Of a stretch of 47,500 nucleotides of DNA, positions 1 to 12,400 are shown piece by piece. Source of the DNA: Neocallimastix lanati (nom. inval.) (taxonomy: Eukaryota; Neocallimastigomycota; Neocallimastigomycetes; Neocallimastigales; Neocallimastigaceae); the NCBI GenBank assembly GCA_016946835.1, contig JACVTC010000024.1:432501-480000 (forward strand). The letters are read 5' to 3'. Under the pieces are notes generated by a model. The model was not told the origin of the DNA. It ran no database searches and saw only the letters and a program-made list of their open reading frames with translations. Position 1 is the first letter of the stretch; every line of letters begins with the position of its first letter. Both the position numbers and the translations under genes were made by a program.

Positions 1-1352
1 AAAAAGATAATACAAAAATATATAGATGTACAGAATATAAAACATTAAATAAATGTAAGTCTTTTATTATTTTAAATGATAATAAAGAGGTTTTAAATTA
101 TGATTCTTCACATAATCATCCTGGTAATGAAATTAATGCATCCAAATCATTAATAAAACATAAAATTAAAGATGAAATAAAAAAAAGTTTGATTCCTTCT
201 GATATAAAATCAAAACGCATATTTGATAAAATTTCTCAAGAAATAGGATATATATGACCTGAATATAAAACAATTAAATCTCAAATAACAAGATATAAAA
301 ACAAACAATTATTTCCTAATGTAAAAACATTTGATGAAGTTCCTAATGTATCTGAATATTATAAAACAATAAGAGGTGAATACTTTATGATATTCAAAAA
401 TTCTAATATAATAATTTTTCAATCACCATTCCAAGCAAAATTATTTATGGAGAATAAACATATATTTGCTGATGGTACATTTTTAATAGCTCCAACTAAT
501 AGTTATCAAGTATTCATTACCAGAACTTATGTTACAGAATTAAATTGTTTTTACACTACTTCCATGTCAATATTAAAAAACAAAGAACAAACAACTTACG
601 AAATATTATTTAATGAAATAAAAAAAAATATAATTAAATATAATGCAAATATTAATTTCTCAGAAAAAATTTTTCATTGTGATTTTGAAAAAGGAATATC
701 TAATGCAGTGGAAAATATTTTTCCCAATATAAATATTAAATATTGTTTTTGGCATTATAAAAGATTATTAATGACAAAAAAAAATAAATTATGTTACAAG
801 GAAGTGAAAGATCATAATATTTTAAATACTTATTATAAAGCGATTTCTAATTTATGTTTTATTAATATTGAATACATACCTGATATTTTTAATAAAATTA
901 AAAATACATGCATGAGATATAAATCTACCTGTTCCCAATTTTTGAATTTTTTAGATTATTTTGAGAAAACATTTCTAAATATCTATAATATAAAATATTG
1001 GAATTATTACAATAATATAGACCACATAACAAATAATGCTTCAGAATCTTATAACAGTTATTTAAAAAATTTATTTGTAAAAAAGCCTTCATTTTATAAA
1101 TTAATATATACAATACAATTTGAAGAATCCAAATCTTACTATGATTACCATATGAGAATTAAAGGAATTTGGAGAAAAAAGAGCAGAATATCAGAAAGGG
1201 TCGATGACATTAATATTTTAGTTGAATATTATAAAAATATGGAAGCCGAATTAAAAAATATTGGATGTAGTAAAAATGATATCATCGAAAATTGGTTTAA
1301 TTGTTTAATTAGATTGAATAATGAAATCATTAATTTTAATAAAACAAAATAA
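1..1352 (+). pseudogene. FLYWCH/MULE-type transposase, 5'-truncated by window edge, with in-frame TGA
   Basis: One reading frame is open from base 3 to the TAA at 1350-1352 except for a TGA at 255-257. The first part reads as a FLYWCH-like zinc-binding module (YRC near base 21, a second Cys near 54, SSHNHP near 105-122). It is followed by a MULE/Mutator-like transposase core: the ADGTF motif (first Asp, near 470), HCDFEKG (second Asp, near 678) with a following FWHYK, and NASESYN (Glu, near 1035). These fit the DDE residues of the family. The element would cut and paste its own DNA. The stop lies between zinc finger and catalytic core, just before PEYKTIKSQ, so a full-length product is not expected. 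A shorter product could start at the ATG at 387 but would lack the zinc finger. The start lies outside the window and no terminal inverted repeat is visible. Family call firm, inactivity probable. Confidence 0.85.
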
Positions 1353-2140
1353 AAATAATTATTAAAATCCTTTCAAAATCATAATTACAATTAATTGAAA
1401 ATTAAATTTTTTTATTTAATAAGAAATTCAATATTTAAATTTATTTAATATTTATTGATAGGGTTAGCTTAAAAATATTAAAAAAAAATTTTTTTTATAA
1501 ATTTATTTTAAATATTTTTTACTTAATTAAATATTATTAAATAAAATTAAAAGATGTCTTTATTATTATATATTAGTATTATAAAATATTAAAAATATGA
1601 ATGTATTGCATTTCTCATTATTTTTATTTTATATTGTAGTAAATTAATAAATAAATAAATAATTTTTATAAAATAAACCAATTATTAAATTAATATATTT
1701 TTTAAAAATATATTTAATGTATATTTCATATTTTTAATAAATATTCAAATATACATTTTAAATATATATAATGATATTTAAGTATTATAATACTTATAAA
1801 AGAAAATAATTAATATTTTAAATTATTTCTATCAGGCTTTCTAAAAAAACTTTACTATTTGTAAAAATAGTAATGCTCTTTTTGTTAGTTTATTAGATTT
1901 GTATAATATAAATATCTAAAATAATTTATTTATTATTTAATAGAAATTTATGTTTAAAAATGTTATTGTTATTATTACTATTACTAAAAAAAAGTTTTAA
2001 TTTAATATTTATAATTAAATTTTCAAATAATCTTTCCTTATCAAGTTAAATATAATGCTCCTGAGTAAAAAAGATTTTCGTATTATATAAAATTTATTTA
2101 AAATATTAGATAAAAAAATATTAAAAAGGAAATAAGAATT
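1353..2140. other. AT-rich spacer
   Basis: Nearly pure A/T sequence between the transposase relic and the satellite. No frame with protein-like composition, RNA gene or inverted repeat was recognised. It may include the unmarked 3' end of the MULE element. Confidence 0.6.
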
Positions 2141-2208
2141 TTAAAAAGAATATTTAAAAATAAAATGAAAAAAATATAGAATGTAATAATATAGAAGTAT
2201 AAGTATAT

Positions 2209-2944
2209 AAAATAAAATAAAATAAAATAAATAGTTGAAATATAAATATAAATATAAAGTACAGATTGAATAAAATAAAATAAATAGTTGAAATATAAAT
2301 ATAAAGTACAGGATGAATAAAATAAAATAAATAGTTGAAATATAAATATGAAGTACAGATTGAATAAAATAAAATAAATAGTTGAAATATAAATATAAAG
2401 TACAAGATGAATAAAATAAAATTAATAGTTGAAATATAAATATAAAGTACAGATTGAATAAAATAAAATAAATAGTTGAAATATAAATATGAAGTACAGA
2501 ATGAATAAAATAAAATAAATAGTTGAAATATAAATATAAAGTACAGATTGAATAAAATAAAATAAATAGTTGAAATATAAATATGAAGTACAGAATGAAT
2601 AAAATAAAATAAAATAAATAGTTGAAATAAAGATATGAAGTACAGATTGAATGAAATAAAATAAATAGTTGAAATATAAATATAAAGTACAGGATGAATA
2701 AAATAAAATTAATAGTTGAAATATAAATATAAAGTACAGATTGAATAAAATAAAATAAATAGTTGAAATATAAATATGAAATACAGAATGAATAAAATAA
2801 AATAAATAGTTGAAATATAAATATGAAGTACAGATTGAATAAAATAAAATAAAATAAAATAAAATAAAATAAAATAAAATAAAATAAAATAAAATACAAT
2901 AAAATAAAATGAATAAATATTGAAATATAAATATGAAGTACAGA
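2209..2944. repeat. 47-bp minisatellite array
   Basis: Tandem units of about 47 bp share the core TAGTTGAAATATAAATATAA followed by AGTACAGATTG and two AAAAT blocks. Cores start at 2232, 2285, 2332, 2379 and 2426 and continue to about 2940. Spacing is 47 bp except where a 6-bp or 5-bp slippage was added. Units differ by a few substitutions (CAGATTG, CAGGATG, CAGAATG, and AAAGTA against GAAGTA). The variants recur in a partly alternating order, which suggests higher-order amplification of multi-unit blocks. Minus-strand open frames here are by-products of the repeat. Confidence 0.93.
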
Positions 2945-3850
2945 TTGAATAAAATAAAATAAAATAAAATAAAATAAAATAAAATAAAATAAAATAAAAT
3001 AAAATAAAATAAAATAAAATAAAATAAAATAAAATAAAATAAAAGAAATAAAATAAAATAAAATAAAATAAAATAAAATAAAAGAAATAAAATAAAATAA
3101 ATAGTGAAGTAATATTAAAGAATAAAGTATTAATAAAAATAAAATAAAATAAAATAAATAGTGAAGTAATATTAAAGAATAAAGTATTAATAAAAATAAA
3201 ATAAAATAAAATAAATAGTGAAGTAATATTAAAGAATAAAGTATTAATAAAAATAAAATAAAATAAAATAAAATAAAAGAAATAAAATAAAATAAATAGT
3301 GAAGTAATATAAAGGAATAAAGTATTAATAAAAATAAAATAAAATAAAATAAAATAAAATAAAATAAAATAAAATAAAATAAAATAAAATAAAATAAAAT
3401 AAAATAAAATAAAATAAAATAAAATAAAATAAAATAAAATAAAATAAAATAAAATAAAATAAAATAAAATAAAATAAAATAAAATAAAATAAAATAAAAT
3501 AAAATAAAATAAAATAAAATAAAATAAAATAGTGAAGTAATATAAAGGAATAAAGTATTAATAAAAATAAAATAAAATAAAATAAAATAAAATAAAATAA
3601 AATAAAATAAAATAAAATAAAATAAAAAAATTATTTGAATTATAATAAAAATACAAGTATTAATAAAAATAAAATAAAATAAAACAAAATAAATATTTGA
3701 ATTATAATAAAAATACAAGTACTAATAAAATAAAATAAATATGTGAATTATAATAAATTGCAAGTATCAATCGAAATAAAATAAAATAAAATAAAATAAA
3801 ATAAAATAAATATGCAGTGAAATAATAATATATAATATGATAAAATAAAA
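2836..3850. repeat. AAAAT pentanucleotide satellite with interspersed 57-bp units
   Basis: Long pure runs of AAAAT (2840-2905, 2948-3045, 3330-3530 and 3570-3625) are separated by a second unit, TAGTGAAGTAATATTAAAG plus AATAAAGTATTAATAAA. This unit starts at 3102, 3159, 3216, 3297 and 3530, and the first three are exactly 57 bp apart. A third, related unit (AATTATAATAAAAATACAAG) occurs near 3640-3720. A 525-codon minus-strand open frame (2141-3718) is an artefact: AAAAT read on the other strand encodes an endless F/Y/I/L string. Confidence 0.93.
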
Positions 3851-5405
3851 TAAATAAGATATTGATATGAAATTAATATAAAAACTGAATTTAGCAACAA
3901 ATAAATTATATAATAAATAAATGATATAGCATATTCATATATATTAACATGAATTTTATTATAATTTTTACAGTATTTTAAATTAATGTAAATTATTATA
4001 TTTCCATATAATAAACAAACTTTATAATTAGAAAATAGTATAAAAAGAAATATTATTAAATATTATTATTAAATAATTAAATGAATAAATTAATAAATAA
4101 ATAAAAATTTTCAGAATATGGCGAATGTAAATCATTATTTTTTTTGAAATATATCACATTTTAAATATTTTTAATAATTATTTTTTCAAAGAAATTATAT
4201 GTGCCATTTTATTTTAATATTTAAATATTATATTCATAAATAAAATTTTATAAAAAAAATAATATAAGCCACATTCCGAAATGAAAATTTATGTAAAAAT
4301 ATTTAAAGCCACATTCCGAAACGCACCACCCCCATTTAATTCTACATATATTTATATTTAATTTTTACTATGTAAAATATTTCAATCTAACAAATATTCA
4401 ATAATTATTGATAATTAATAAAAACTAATTAATAAATAAATTCGTATCCTAAATTCTATTGGTCTGATTTCTATTTTCTTTTTTTGTATAATACATTTCT
4501 TAGATCATATTTAAAAAAAAATAAAATATTAAAAAATATAAAAATAATTTGTTGTTTTTTTATTAATGTAATAATGTATACAATTATCAATAAAAAAAAA
4601 ATCAAAAAAATTTTAATTTTCGAAAAAAAATTTTTTATATATCATATATATCATATAAATTGAAAATGACAAACTTATCTATAAATAAAAAAGAATTCTG
4701 TCTATAAATATTGATATTACTGAATAATTAAATAGATTAATTAATATTTTATTTAATATTATGTTATTATTTTTCTATTAAACTATTTTATATTATCAAC
4801 ACACATAATAAATATATGACTTTTTATCTTATAAACTATTTTATATTATAAACACATATAACAAATATATGACTTATAATCTATATGGCTTCATATATAA
4901 GTTATATATTTAAATAAAATATATTGTTTTATCTAGACAGTCCATAAATTATTCAATTTAGTGAAATTATGAATTTATATTCTATTATTATTATTATTAT
5001 TTCCTTTAATTTAAAAGTTCTTGTATTTTTTTTTTTTTTTTTTTTCACTTCGATTATATATTAGGATATTTTTCTTATATTTTGTTCATTCCATTTATGC
5101 ATATTGTCAAATATGCGTTAATGCATACCAACGTATAATATTACACATTATGCTGTTCCATGCATTCGGCACATATATTCTATAGTATTCTTTATAAATA
5201 TAATTTACTAATTCATTTGAAAAATCTATTCTAAAACGAAATAATATATAAATAAATATTGAAGCAAGCAACTTTATATAATGATATAATGATATAATGA
5301 ATTAAATAGGAATATTATATATAATTTATATTTCAATTATTATTATCTTTTTTTTTTTTTTTAAAAATATTTTTAAAATAGGATTATAAATTTTAATAGT
5401 TTTCT
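3851..5405. other. AT-rich spacer with a short direct repeat
   Basis: No coding frame is recognisable. The only conspicuous non-A/T words are two copies of GCCACATTCCGAAA (4268 and 4308, 40 bp apart), followed by a short C-rich stretch, and a small mixed-composition patch at 5095-5200. No gene or RNA can be supported. Confidence 0.6.
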
Positions 5406-5713
5406 ATTTAAATGGGTGAGGGGCATTTCGCCAAATTGCCTTTCGCCAGGTTGCATTTCACCAATTTTTTTGAAAGCATGTGGCGTATTAAAAAAATGTG
5501 GTATTTAGCCAAATTGCATTTAGCTAAATTGAAAATTATTAAATAAATAAATAAATCAATAAATCAATAAAAATAAATATTATTAATATCGAATAAAAAC
5601 AATTTTAAAAAAAATTATTTTGAATTAATATTTATTTATTTATTCATTTATTTATATTAATACTCCATTTGTCGAAATGCAACCTGGGGAAATGCAACTC
5701 TCCCAATTTAAAT
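5406..5713. mobile_element. MITE-like inverted-repeat element, about 308 bp
   Basis: Both ends carry the palindromic octamer ATTTAAAT (5406-5413 and 5706-5713), a possible 8-bp target duplication. Inside it lie imperfect terminal inverted repeats. The left end reads GGGTGAGGGGCATTTCGCC. The right end on the minus strand reads TGGGAGAGTTGCATTTCCCC. Within the left end, 15-bp units of the type GCATTTCGCCAAATT repeat at 5423, 5438 and 5453 and again at 5501 and 5516. The complementary GAAATGCAACC form appears near the right end. The interior is plain A/T with no open frame. The structure fits a non-autonomous foldback or MITE element; superfamily unknown. An 8-bp duplication would fit hAT, but the octamer is so A/T-rich that chance cannot be excluded. 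Confidence 0.6.
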
Positions 5714-6226
5714 ATAATTAATTTATTTTATAAGAAAAGTATGAAAGGTAAAAAAAAAAAAAAATTATCCTTAAGTTATAATTAACAAATTATAATATAC
5801 CTCGTAAAAGTGGTATTAAAATTAATAATTCAGAAATATTATTATTTATTTCAAGAATAAAACTTCCTTTTTAATAAATTATTTCTTAAAAATATGTATA
5901 AAAATTTAATTTTAATATATATTTTACTGAATGGAAAATATTATTTTATTTTATTTTATTTTATTTTATTTTATTTTTTTTATTTTTACCTATATAATAT
6001 TTCAAAAAAAATTAAAAATTAATATTTTTCATTAAGTAAAAAAAAAAAAAAATAAAAAAAAAGTAGAAATTCTTTTCTTTTTTTTTCAAGGAGCTATATA
6101 AAAGTTACATATTAATTTTTTTTTTCTTAAATATTAATTCATCTTTTCTATTATAATAAATTTAAAGTTAATCATCGTTGATTCCTTAAATGAAGAATAG
6201 TCGATTGATTTAATAAATTTTCAAGG

Positions 6227-6265
<39 letters not shown>

Positions 6266-6389
6266 AGATTCTTTTTCATTTTATTTTTCAATTTTTTTTT
6301 ATATTATTATTTTAAGATATTTTTAAAAATTTACCACTAATTATATTTCAGTATCAAAAACTTCAAAAAATTGTAAAAATTAAATTTAA

Positions 6390-6464
<75 letters not shown>

Positions 6465-6518
6465 AAAAAAAAAACGAACATGAATTTAATAGTATAATTA
6501 ATAAAAAAGCTAAATAAC

Positions 6519-6519
<1 letters not shown>
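5714..6519. other. AT-rich spacer with simple repeats
   Basis: Contains a TTTTA run (5942-5976), several poly-A/T tracts, an ATT run (6237-6263) and an uninterrupted AAAT microsatellite of about 19 copies (about 6388-6464). A minus-strand open frame across the last is repeat translation only. No gene seen. Confidence 0.65.
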
Positions 6520-6556
<37 letters not shown>

Positions 6557-6654
6557 GAATTAGAATAAATGATATAATGAAAATATAAAATACATCCATT
6601 TATCCACAAAAATGTGTTGTAATCTATAATGTAGTTTAATATAAAAGATTAACC

Positions 6655-6702
<48 letters not shown>

Positions 6703-6749
6703 CAATTTAATTTATTAATATTATCACCATTATCTCAGGCTATATTAAT

Positions 6750-6784
<35 letters not shown>

Positions 6785-6890
6785 GAATTAGAATAAATGA
6801 TATAATGAAAATATTAAATACATCCATTTATCCACAAAAATATTTTGTAATCTATAATGTAGTTTAATATAAAAGATTGACCATAATATA

Positions 6891-6924
<34 letters not shown>

Positions 6925-6975
6925 TTTTAATTTATAAATATTATCACTTTTATCCTTAGCCTTTATTAATTATTA
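6520..6975. repeat. Tandem duplication, unit about 228 bp
   Basis: Two adjacent copies (about 6520-6750 and 6751-6975) each contain the same order of parts: a TAA microsatellite, a nearly identical unique stretch of about 100 bp starting AAGAATTAGAATAAATGATA (6555 and 6783, offset 228), a TA run, a poly-T tract, and a TTATCACC stretch ending near GCTATATTAATTAT or GCCTTTATTAATTAT. Differences are a handful of substitutions and microsatellite length changes. Confidence 0.88.
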
Positions 6976-7060
6976 TGATGATTTAAAGCTTTGATTAATT
7001 ATTATTATTATAATTATCATTTTTTTATTTTTTATTTTTTATTTTTTATTTTTATTGTTT

Positions 7061-7232
7061 TTTATTATTTTTTATTATTTTTTATTATTTTTTATTATTT
7101 TTTATTATTTTTTATTATTTTTTATTATTTATTATTATTTTTTATTATTTTTTATTATTTATTATTATTTTTTATTATTTTTTATTATTTTTTATTATTT
7201 TTTATTATTTTTTATTATTTTTTATTTTTATT
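7061..7232. repeat. 10-bp tandem repeat (TTTATTATTT)n
   Basis: About 17 units of TTTATTATTT, nearly exact in 10-bp register, with two units altered to TTATTATTTA-like forms near 7130 and 7160. Poly-T-rich TTTTATTT variants flank it from about 7021 to 7290. Plus-strand open frames here encode only F/Y/L/I and are not genes. Confidence 0.85.
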
Positions 7233-7310
7233 ATTATTTATTGTTATTTATTATTATTTTTTATCCTTTATTTTTTATTTTTTATTTTTTATTTTAAATA
7301 AATACTTATA

Positions 7311-8504
7311 AAATTGTATCCTTATCAAATAATATTATTATTTTTTTAAATATATATATATTTATATATAAATATTTTTATTTATTTATTTTTTTTATAA
7401 TTTTATTTTCTTTTTTATTTTATGTAAAAAAGAAAAAAGATTGATTTAATAAGTTAATAAAAAATAATCATTACATAAAAAAAAAATATGACTAATTCCT
7501 AATGTGCTATTATTATTAATAATAATATTATTAATTATTATTATTATTATTTTATTATTTTTTATTTTATTTTTTTATTTTATTTTATTTTTTTTTTTAA
7601 ATTAATCTAAATTTATCAAAAAAATCTATAAAAACAAATTAAAATTCACGAACTACCAGAAAAAAAAAAAACCTAAATACTTTATATCATTTTTTTTTCT
7701 ATTAAATGAAAATTTACTAATAAAATAAAAACAAAACGAAGAAAAAAAAAAAAGAATATCTTTATTTATCTAATTCTGATATATTAATATAAAATAATTT
7801 TAATTTGTTTTAAAAATTATTATTATTATAATAATTTTTAATTTTTTTTTTATATATTTCTCTTCCCTGTCTAAAAAAAAATTATATATATATATATATA
7901 TATAAAGAAATTGATTAAAATTATATACAATATAAATAATATATATATTAAATATTAAAAGTTTTTTATTAACATTAACATTAAATATATTAATATTGTA
8001 TAGAATTAAACATTTAATAAAATAAAAGTCTTTAGAATAAGAAAGTTTATATATTAAAATTTAATTTTAATTGCTATTATTAAGTATTTTTATAAAATGA
8101 AAAAAAAAAGATTAAAATTATGATTATGCAAATAAATAATATATATATATATAATATATATATTATATTAATAAAATTAAATCCTTTAATGACTTATATA
8201 CATTAATAATAACAAAAAAAAATTTTTTGGTACCTATTTTTTTTCCTTTTTTTTTTTCTTTCTTTTTTACTTTCTTTTCTTTTCTTTTCTTTTTTTTTCT
8301 TTTTTTAATTTAGGTATTATTTAGTTTTTAATTGACAATATTTTACAAATATTTTAAATTTTTATAGATTATCTTTATTTTTTAAAGTGAATATAATGTA
8401 TTATTTTGTTTTTAACAAAATTTAAAATAATTTGAAAATACCTTTCTATATCTATTTTCAATATATATATAAACATTATTTATTTATATTGTATATATAT
8501 ATAT

Positions 8505-8561
<57 letters not shown>

Positions 8562-9461
8562 ATTATTATTATTACTAGTTTTTTGTATAAATATTTGTAT
8601 TTATTATTTTGGTTTTAGTTTTATTCATTTATTTATTTTTTTTATTATTAATTATTATTTTTTTTATTTATTTTATTGTATTTTATTTATTTTTTTTATT
8701 TATTTATTATTTAAAATTTATTTTATTACGTTATGTTATATATAATGTTAGTTTTATTTTTATTTTTATTTTTATTTTTTTTTTAATTTTTAATTTTTAT
8801 TTGTATTTTTATCTTTATTATTTTTGTATTCCTTTAAAACTTATATATATTATCAGTTTCTTTATTTTTATTTTTATTTTTGTATTAAATATATTATATT
8901 ATACTGTAAAAATTAAAATTGTTTAAATAAAAAAATATTAAAATATTTAAAGTTATATTTTATTGATATTAATTATATTCTTTTATATTATTTATAATAA
9001 AACAAAAGAAATTAATTATTTTAGAAGCTTGGGAAAGTGGCTTGGAATCCACCATTATTTATTGAAGTTTGTGATGTATTTGGATACTATTTTTTTTTTA
9101 ATAATTTTTAAAATTGTTATAAAAATAATATATATAAATAAATCAGTTTAATATTTTATTTAATATTAATATAATTTATTATTATTATTATTATTGCATA
9201 ATATATATATATATATAAAATTTTAAAAAATGAATAATTACAGTAAGCATTAATGGACCCTTTGGAGTATCATTAACTTCTATTTAAATTGAATATAATT
9301 AACCAAAAAAAAAATTTTTTTTTAATAATTTTTATTATTTGATATCTTTATTTATTTATTTATTTATTATATTATTATTGTTATTATTTTTTATTATTAT
9401 TATTTTTTATTATTATTATTTTTTAGTGCATTTTTAATTTTTTTTATAATTTTCGAATATA
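7311..9461. other. AT-rich spacer downstream of clathrin
   Basis: Mostly A/T, with a CTTTT-rich stretch at 8240-8305 and an uninterrupted T tract of about 48 bases (8507-8554). Open frames at 8609-8926 are F/I/Y/L low complexity and not credible. A patch of mixed composition at 9023-9095 and another at 9237-9275 stand out and may be remnants of a coding sequence (see findings). The last part holds the 3' flank of the clathrin gene. Confidence 0.55.
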
Positions 9462-12400
9462 TTATTTACCTTCTTGTTTAGCTTTTTCTTTTTCTAATAA
9501 TTCTCTTTGCTTATTGATTTTTTCTAATTCATCAATCTATTATTAATATTATTATTATCATTATTATTATTAATTTTGTTATAATACAACATTATTAAAA
9601 TAAATTAGCAATTAATATATAAAAATTATAAATATATTATTAAATATTTATTTATTAAATATAAAGATTCAATTACCTTTGGTAAGTATTCACGTACGAC
9701 TTGAATAAAGTATGGCATAGCAAAGTCCTTAATATTATTACGCCAGACAATTTCAAGAATAACATCAGGTTTTAACAAATCGTAACAAGTGAAAAGAGTA
9801 GCAGCGAAACATTCATATTTCTTAGAATCAACAAAGTATCTAACAAGTTCTTCAGCAAGTTCTTGATCCTTTGATTCAGCTACAGTTTCCATAGCATCTT
9901 TAAACAAATTATCTTGTTTTGATAAAGCAACAGATTGCTTCCAGCGTCTGTTTCTCTTGTATAAATGTGCAGCAATTCTACGGAATTCTAATAATTCATG
10001 CTTTTCTAATTTTTGAGCTAAAGAAATATTATCAAAATTATCATACTTGTCAATAGATTCTCTTAAAGTTTCATAATCTTCTTCATCAATTAATAACTCA
10101 TTGTAAGCAGTGTTTAAGGCACGGTTGTTTACCTTTTGAACATTTATCATGTATGGTTTGATTAATGGTAAATTATTAGATTTTTGGAACATTTGTACAA
10201 CTCTAGTATGATCAATTCTTGGTGTTAAAGTTTCCAAAAGATCATTTAATAGAAGTGGTTGTTCATCTAAATAGAATTGAAGTGCCTTGTAATATAGTTC
10301 AAGGTTAGTAACCTTTACAATAATTTCCTTGAAATTATTATGTTCGAAGGCTTCAGCAGAATGATCCATGATAGTATTAGCAGCATTATCATATTCATCA
10401 TCATGACTATATAAGTAAACAAGTTCTGGATATAAGTGATTTTGTTCACAAGCTCTAATAACCTTTGGAGTATTAATTCTATTAGAATATAATTTTAAGT
10501 GACTCATTAAGTCATCCATACGATACTTAGAGTATAAGATGGCTAATTCGGTAAACATACCCATATGTGCACGTTCAAGACCAAGACCAGATTCAATTAA
10601 TTCCATTAATTCATTGAAATAACCTTGACTTTCATATAAATTAATTAACTTTTCTAACTCTTCTGGATGAACAATCAAATTTAAACCACAAATCTGAGCA
10701 AGTTTGAATTCTTTCTTTTCTAAACATGCTTCATTAACCTTATTCCAAACTTTAGTACTATTAGCCTTTCTAGCACATTCAACAGCATTTTGATATTCAT
10801 TTAAGTGAACTAAAGTAGTAGATAAGAATGCCCAGTTAGAAATACTGTTAAATAATATCTTAGCAGCGCTGTATAATTTATCATTGTAACAACGTTCACC
10901 AGCAACTTGTATTTGGGCTACATTTGGTCCAGTAATAAGTTTTTCAATATCTTGATTACGGTCAGTCTTGGCATAAGCATAAATTAACTCAGTTTCAATA
11001 GCTGGCTCTCTAGATTGAATACGTGCCATGGTAAGATAATTAATAAGAGTGTTATAATCTTCTATAGCTTCAGTAGCTCTAATAACGTCATTATAATCAT
11101 TTGGATCATTAGCTTTGATGTAAGAACTTACAGCTTCTTTAACTTGATTATTGGCTAATTGAGCCTTTGCTAAGCTACTCCAAACTTGTGGAACATCAAC
11201 ACGTTCAGCAAATTCATAAGCACGATCAATATTCTTAATATTATCAATTAAAACATTAACAGCTTCTAATGGAAGATTACATTTTTGATAAATTGTGAAT
11301 GCTTCTTCATACATATTGCTAGCAATAGCAATATTGGCAATTTCTGGAGCATCAAAGTTATTTAATCTAGTAATGTAATCCATAACACGAGGAGATCCAG
11401 CCTTAATAGCAGTTAAAATTAAAAGATTTTGTAGGTTCTTATTATCACTAAATTGAGTTGGTTCTAAAACAATCTTTTCTAATAATTCAATTAATTCATC
11501 AGGTAATTCAGCAGTCATGAATGCTTTAACTGTAATTGAAACATCTTCTGGATCTTGAGTTTCAGGAAGAGCAGTACCAATAATTTGGTCAAGTAAAGAT
11601 CTTAAATGAGTGTTAGTTTTAGTTAAAACAACAGCCCAGAGAGATGGATCACGTCTCTTAACTAAATATCTAGCTTGATGCTTGAACATAGAATTTTCAT
11701 TTGTAATTAAAAGCAATTCAGTATCTAACTGACCACGCTCATAGCAAATAAATGCAAGATATGGATCTCTCTTTTCACAGTATTTACCGATAACCTTTGG
11801 ATCATAGAACTAAATGAATATTTTATATATTATTAAAGGGAAAAATATAAATTTAAATTAGAATTTATATTTAAAAATAATATATATATATATATATTTT
11901 AATATCTGAACTTTTTTTTTTTTTATTTTGTTTAATTAATAAATTAATAATAAAAAAAAAATAAAAAATAACAAATAAAAAATAACAAATAAAAAATAAA
12001 AATAAAAATAAAAACAAAAATAAAAAAAAATAAAAAAAAAAATAATAATAAAAATTACTTGATTCTCTCTAAGGAATTTTTCTGGATTATTGTTAGTATC
12101 AATAGTAATCTTAGCAATGGCATTGAATAATGATGTATCAGTACAACCTTCATTAAGTTTCTTTTCTAAAAATGGTAGAAGTAACTTTAATCTGTTTCTC
12201 TTTTCGCATTCATTAACAAGATCATCAATTGGAATTGGTCCTTGAACAGACATTAATAAACTTTTAATAGCGTTTTCGTCACAATCAACATCTAATAAAG
12301 CTCCAATAACCTCTGGAGTACGAGAAGTATTAACCTTTTGAACGTAAATTTCAATATTGGTAAAACTATTGTTTTGATATAAATATAAAATTAAATCGTG

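Noticed and set aside
2141-3718. Minus-strand open frame of 525 codons (and a nested 83-codon one)
   Set aside because: It is translation of the AAAAT satellite and 47/57-bp units; the product is an F/Y/I/L string with the repeat period and no family features.
6337-7311. Open frames of 80-106 codons over AAAT, TAA and TTTATTATTT repeats
   Set aside because: Pure simple-sequence translation (Y/F/L/I), no coding composition.
8609-8926. Hydrophobic 105-codon plus-strand frame resembling a membrane protein
   Set aside because: Composition is explained by T-rich DNA (F, I, Y, L, V only); no conserved polar residues and no splice or start context.
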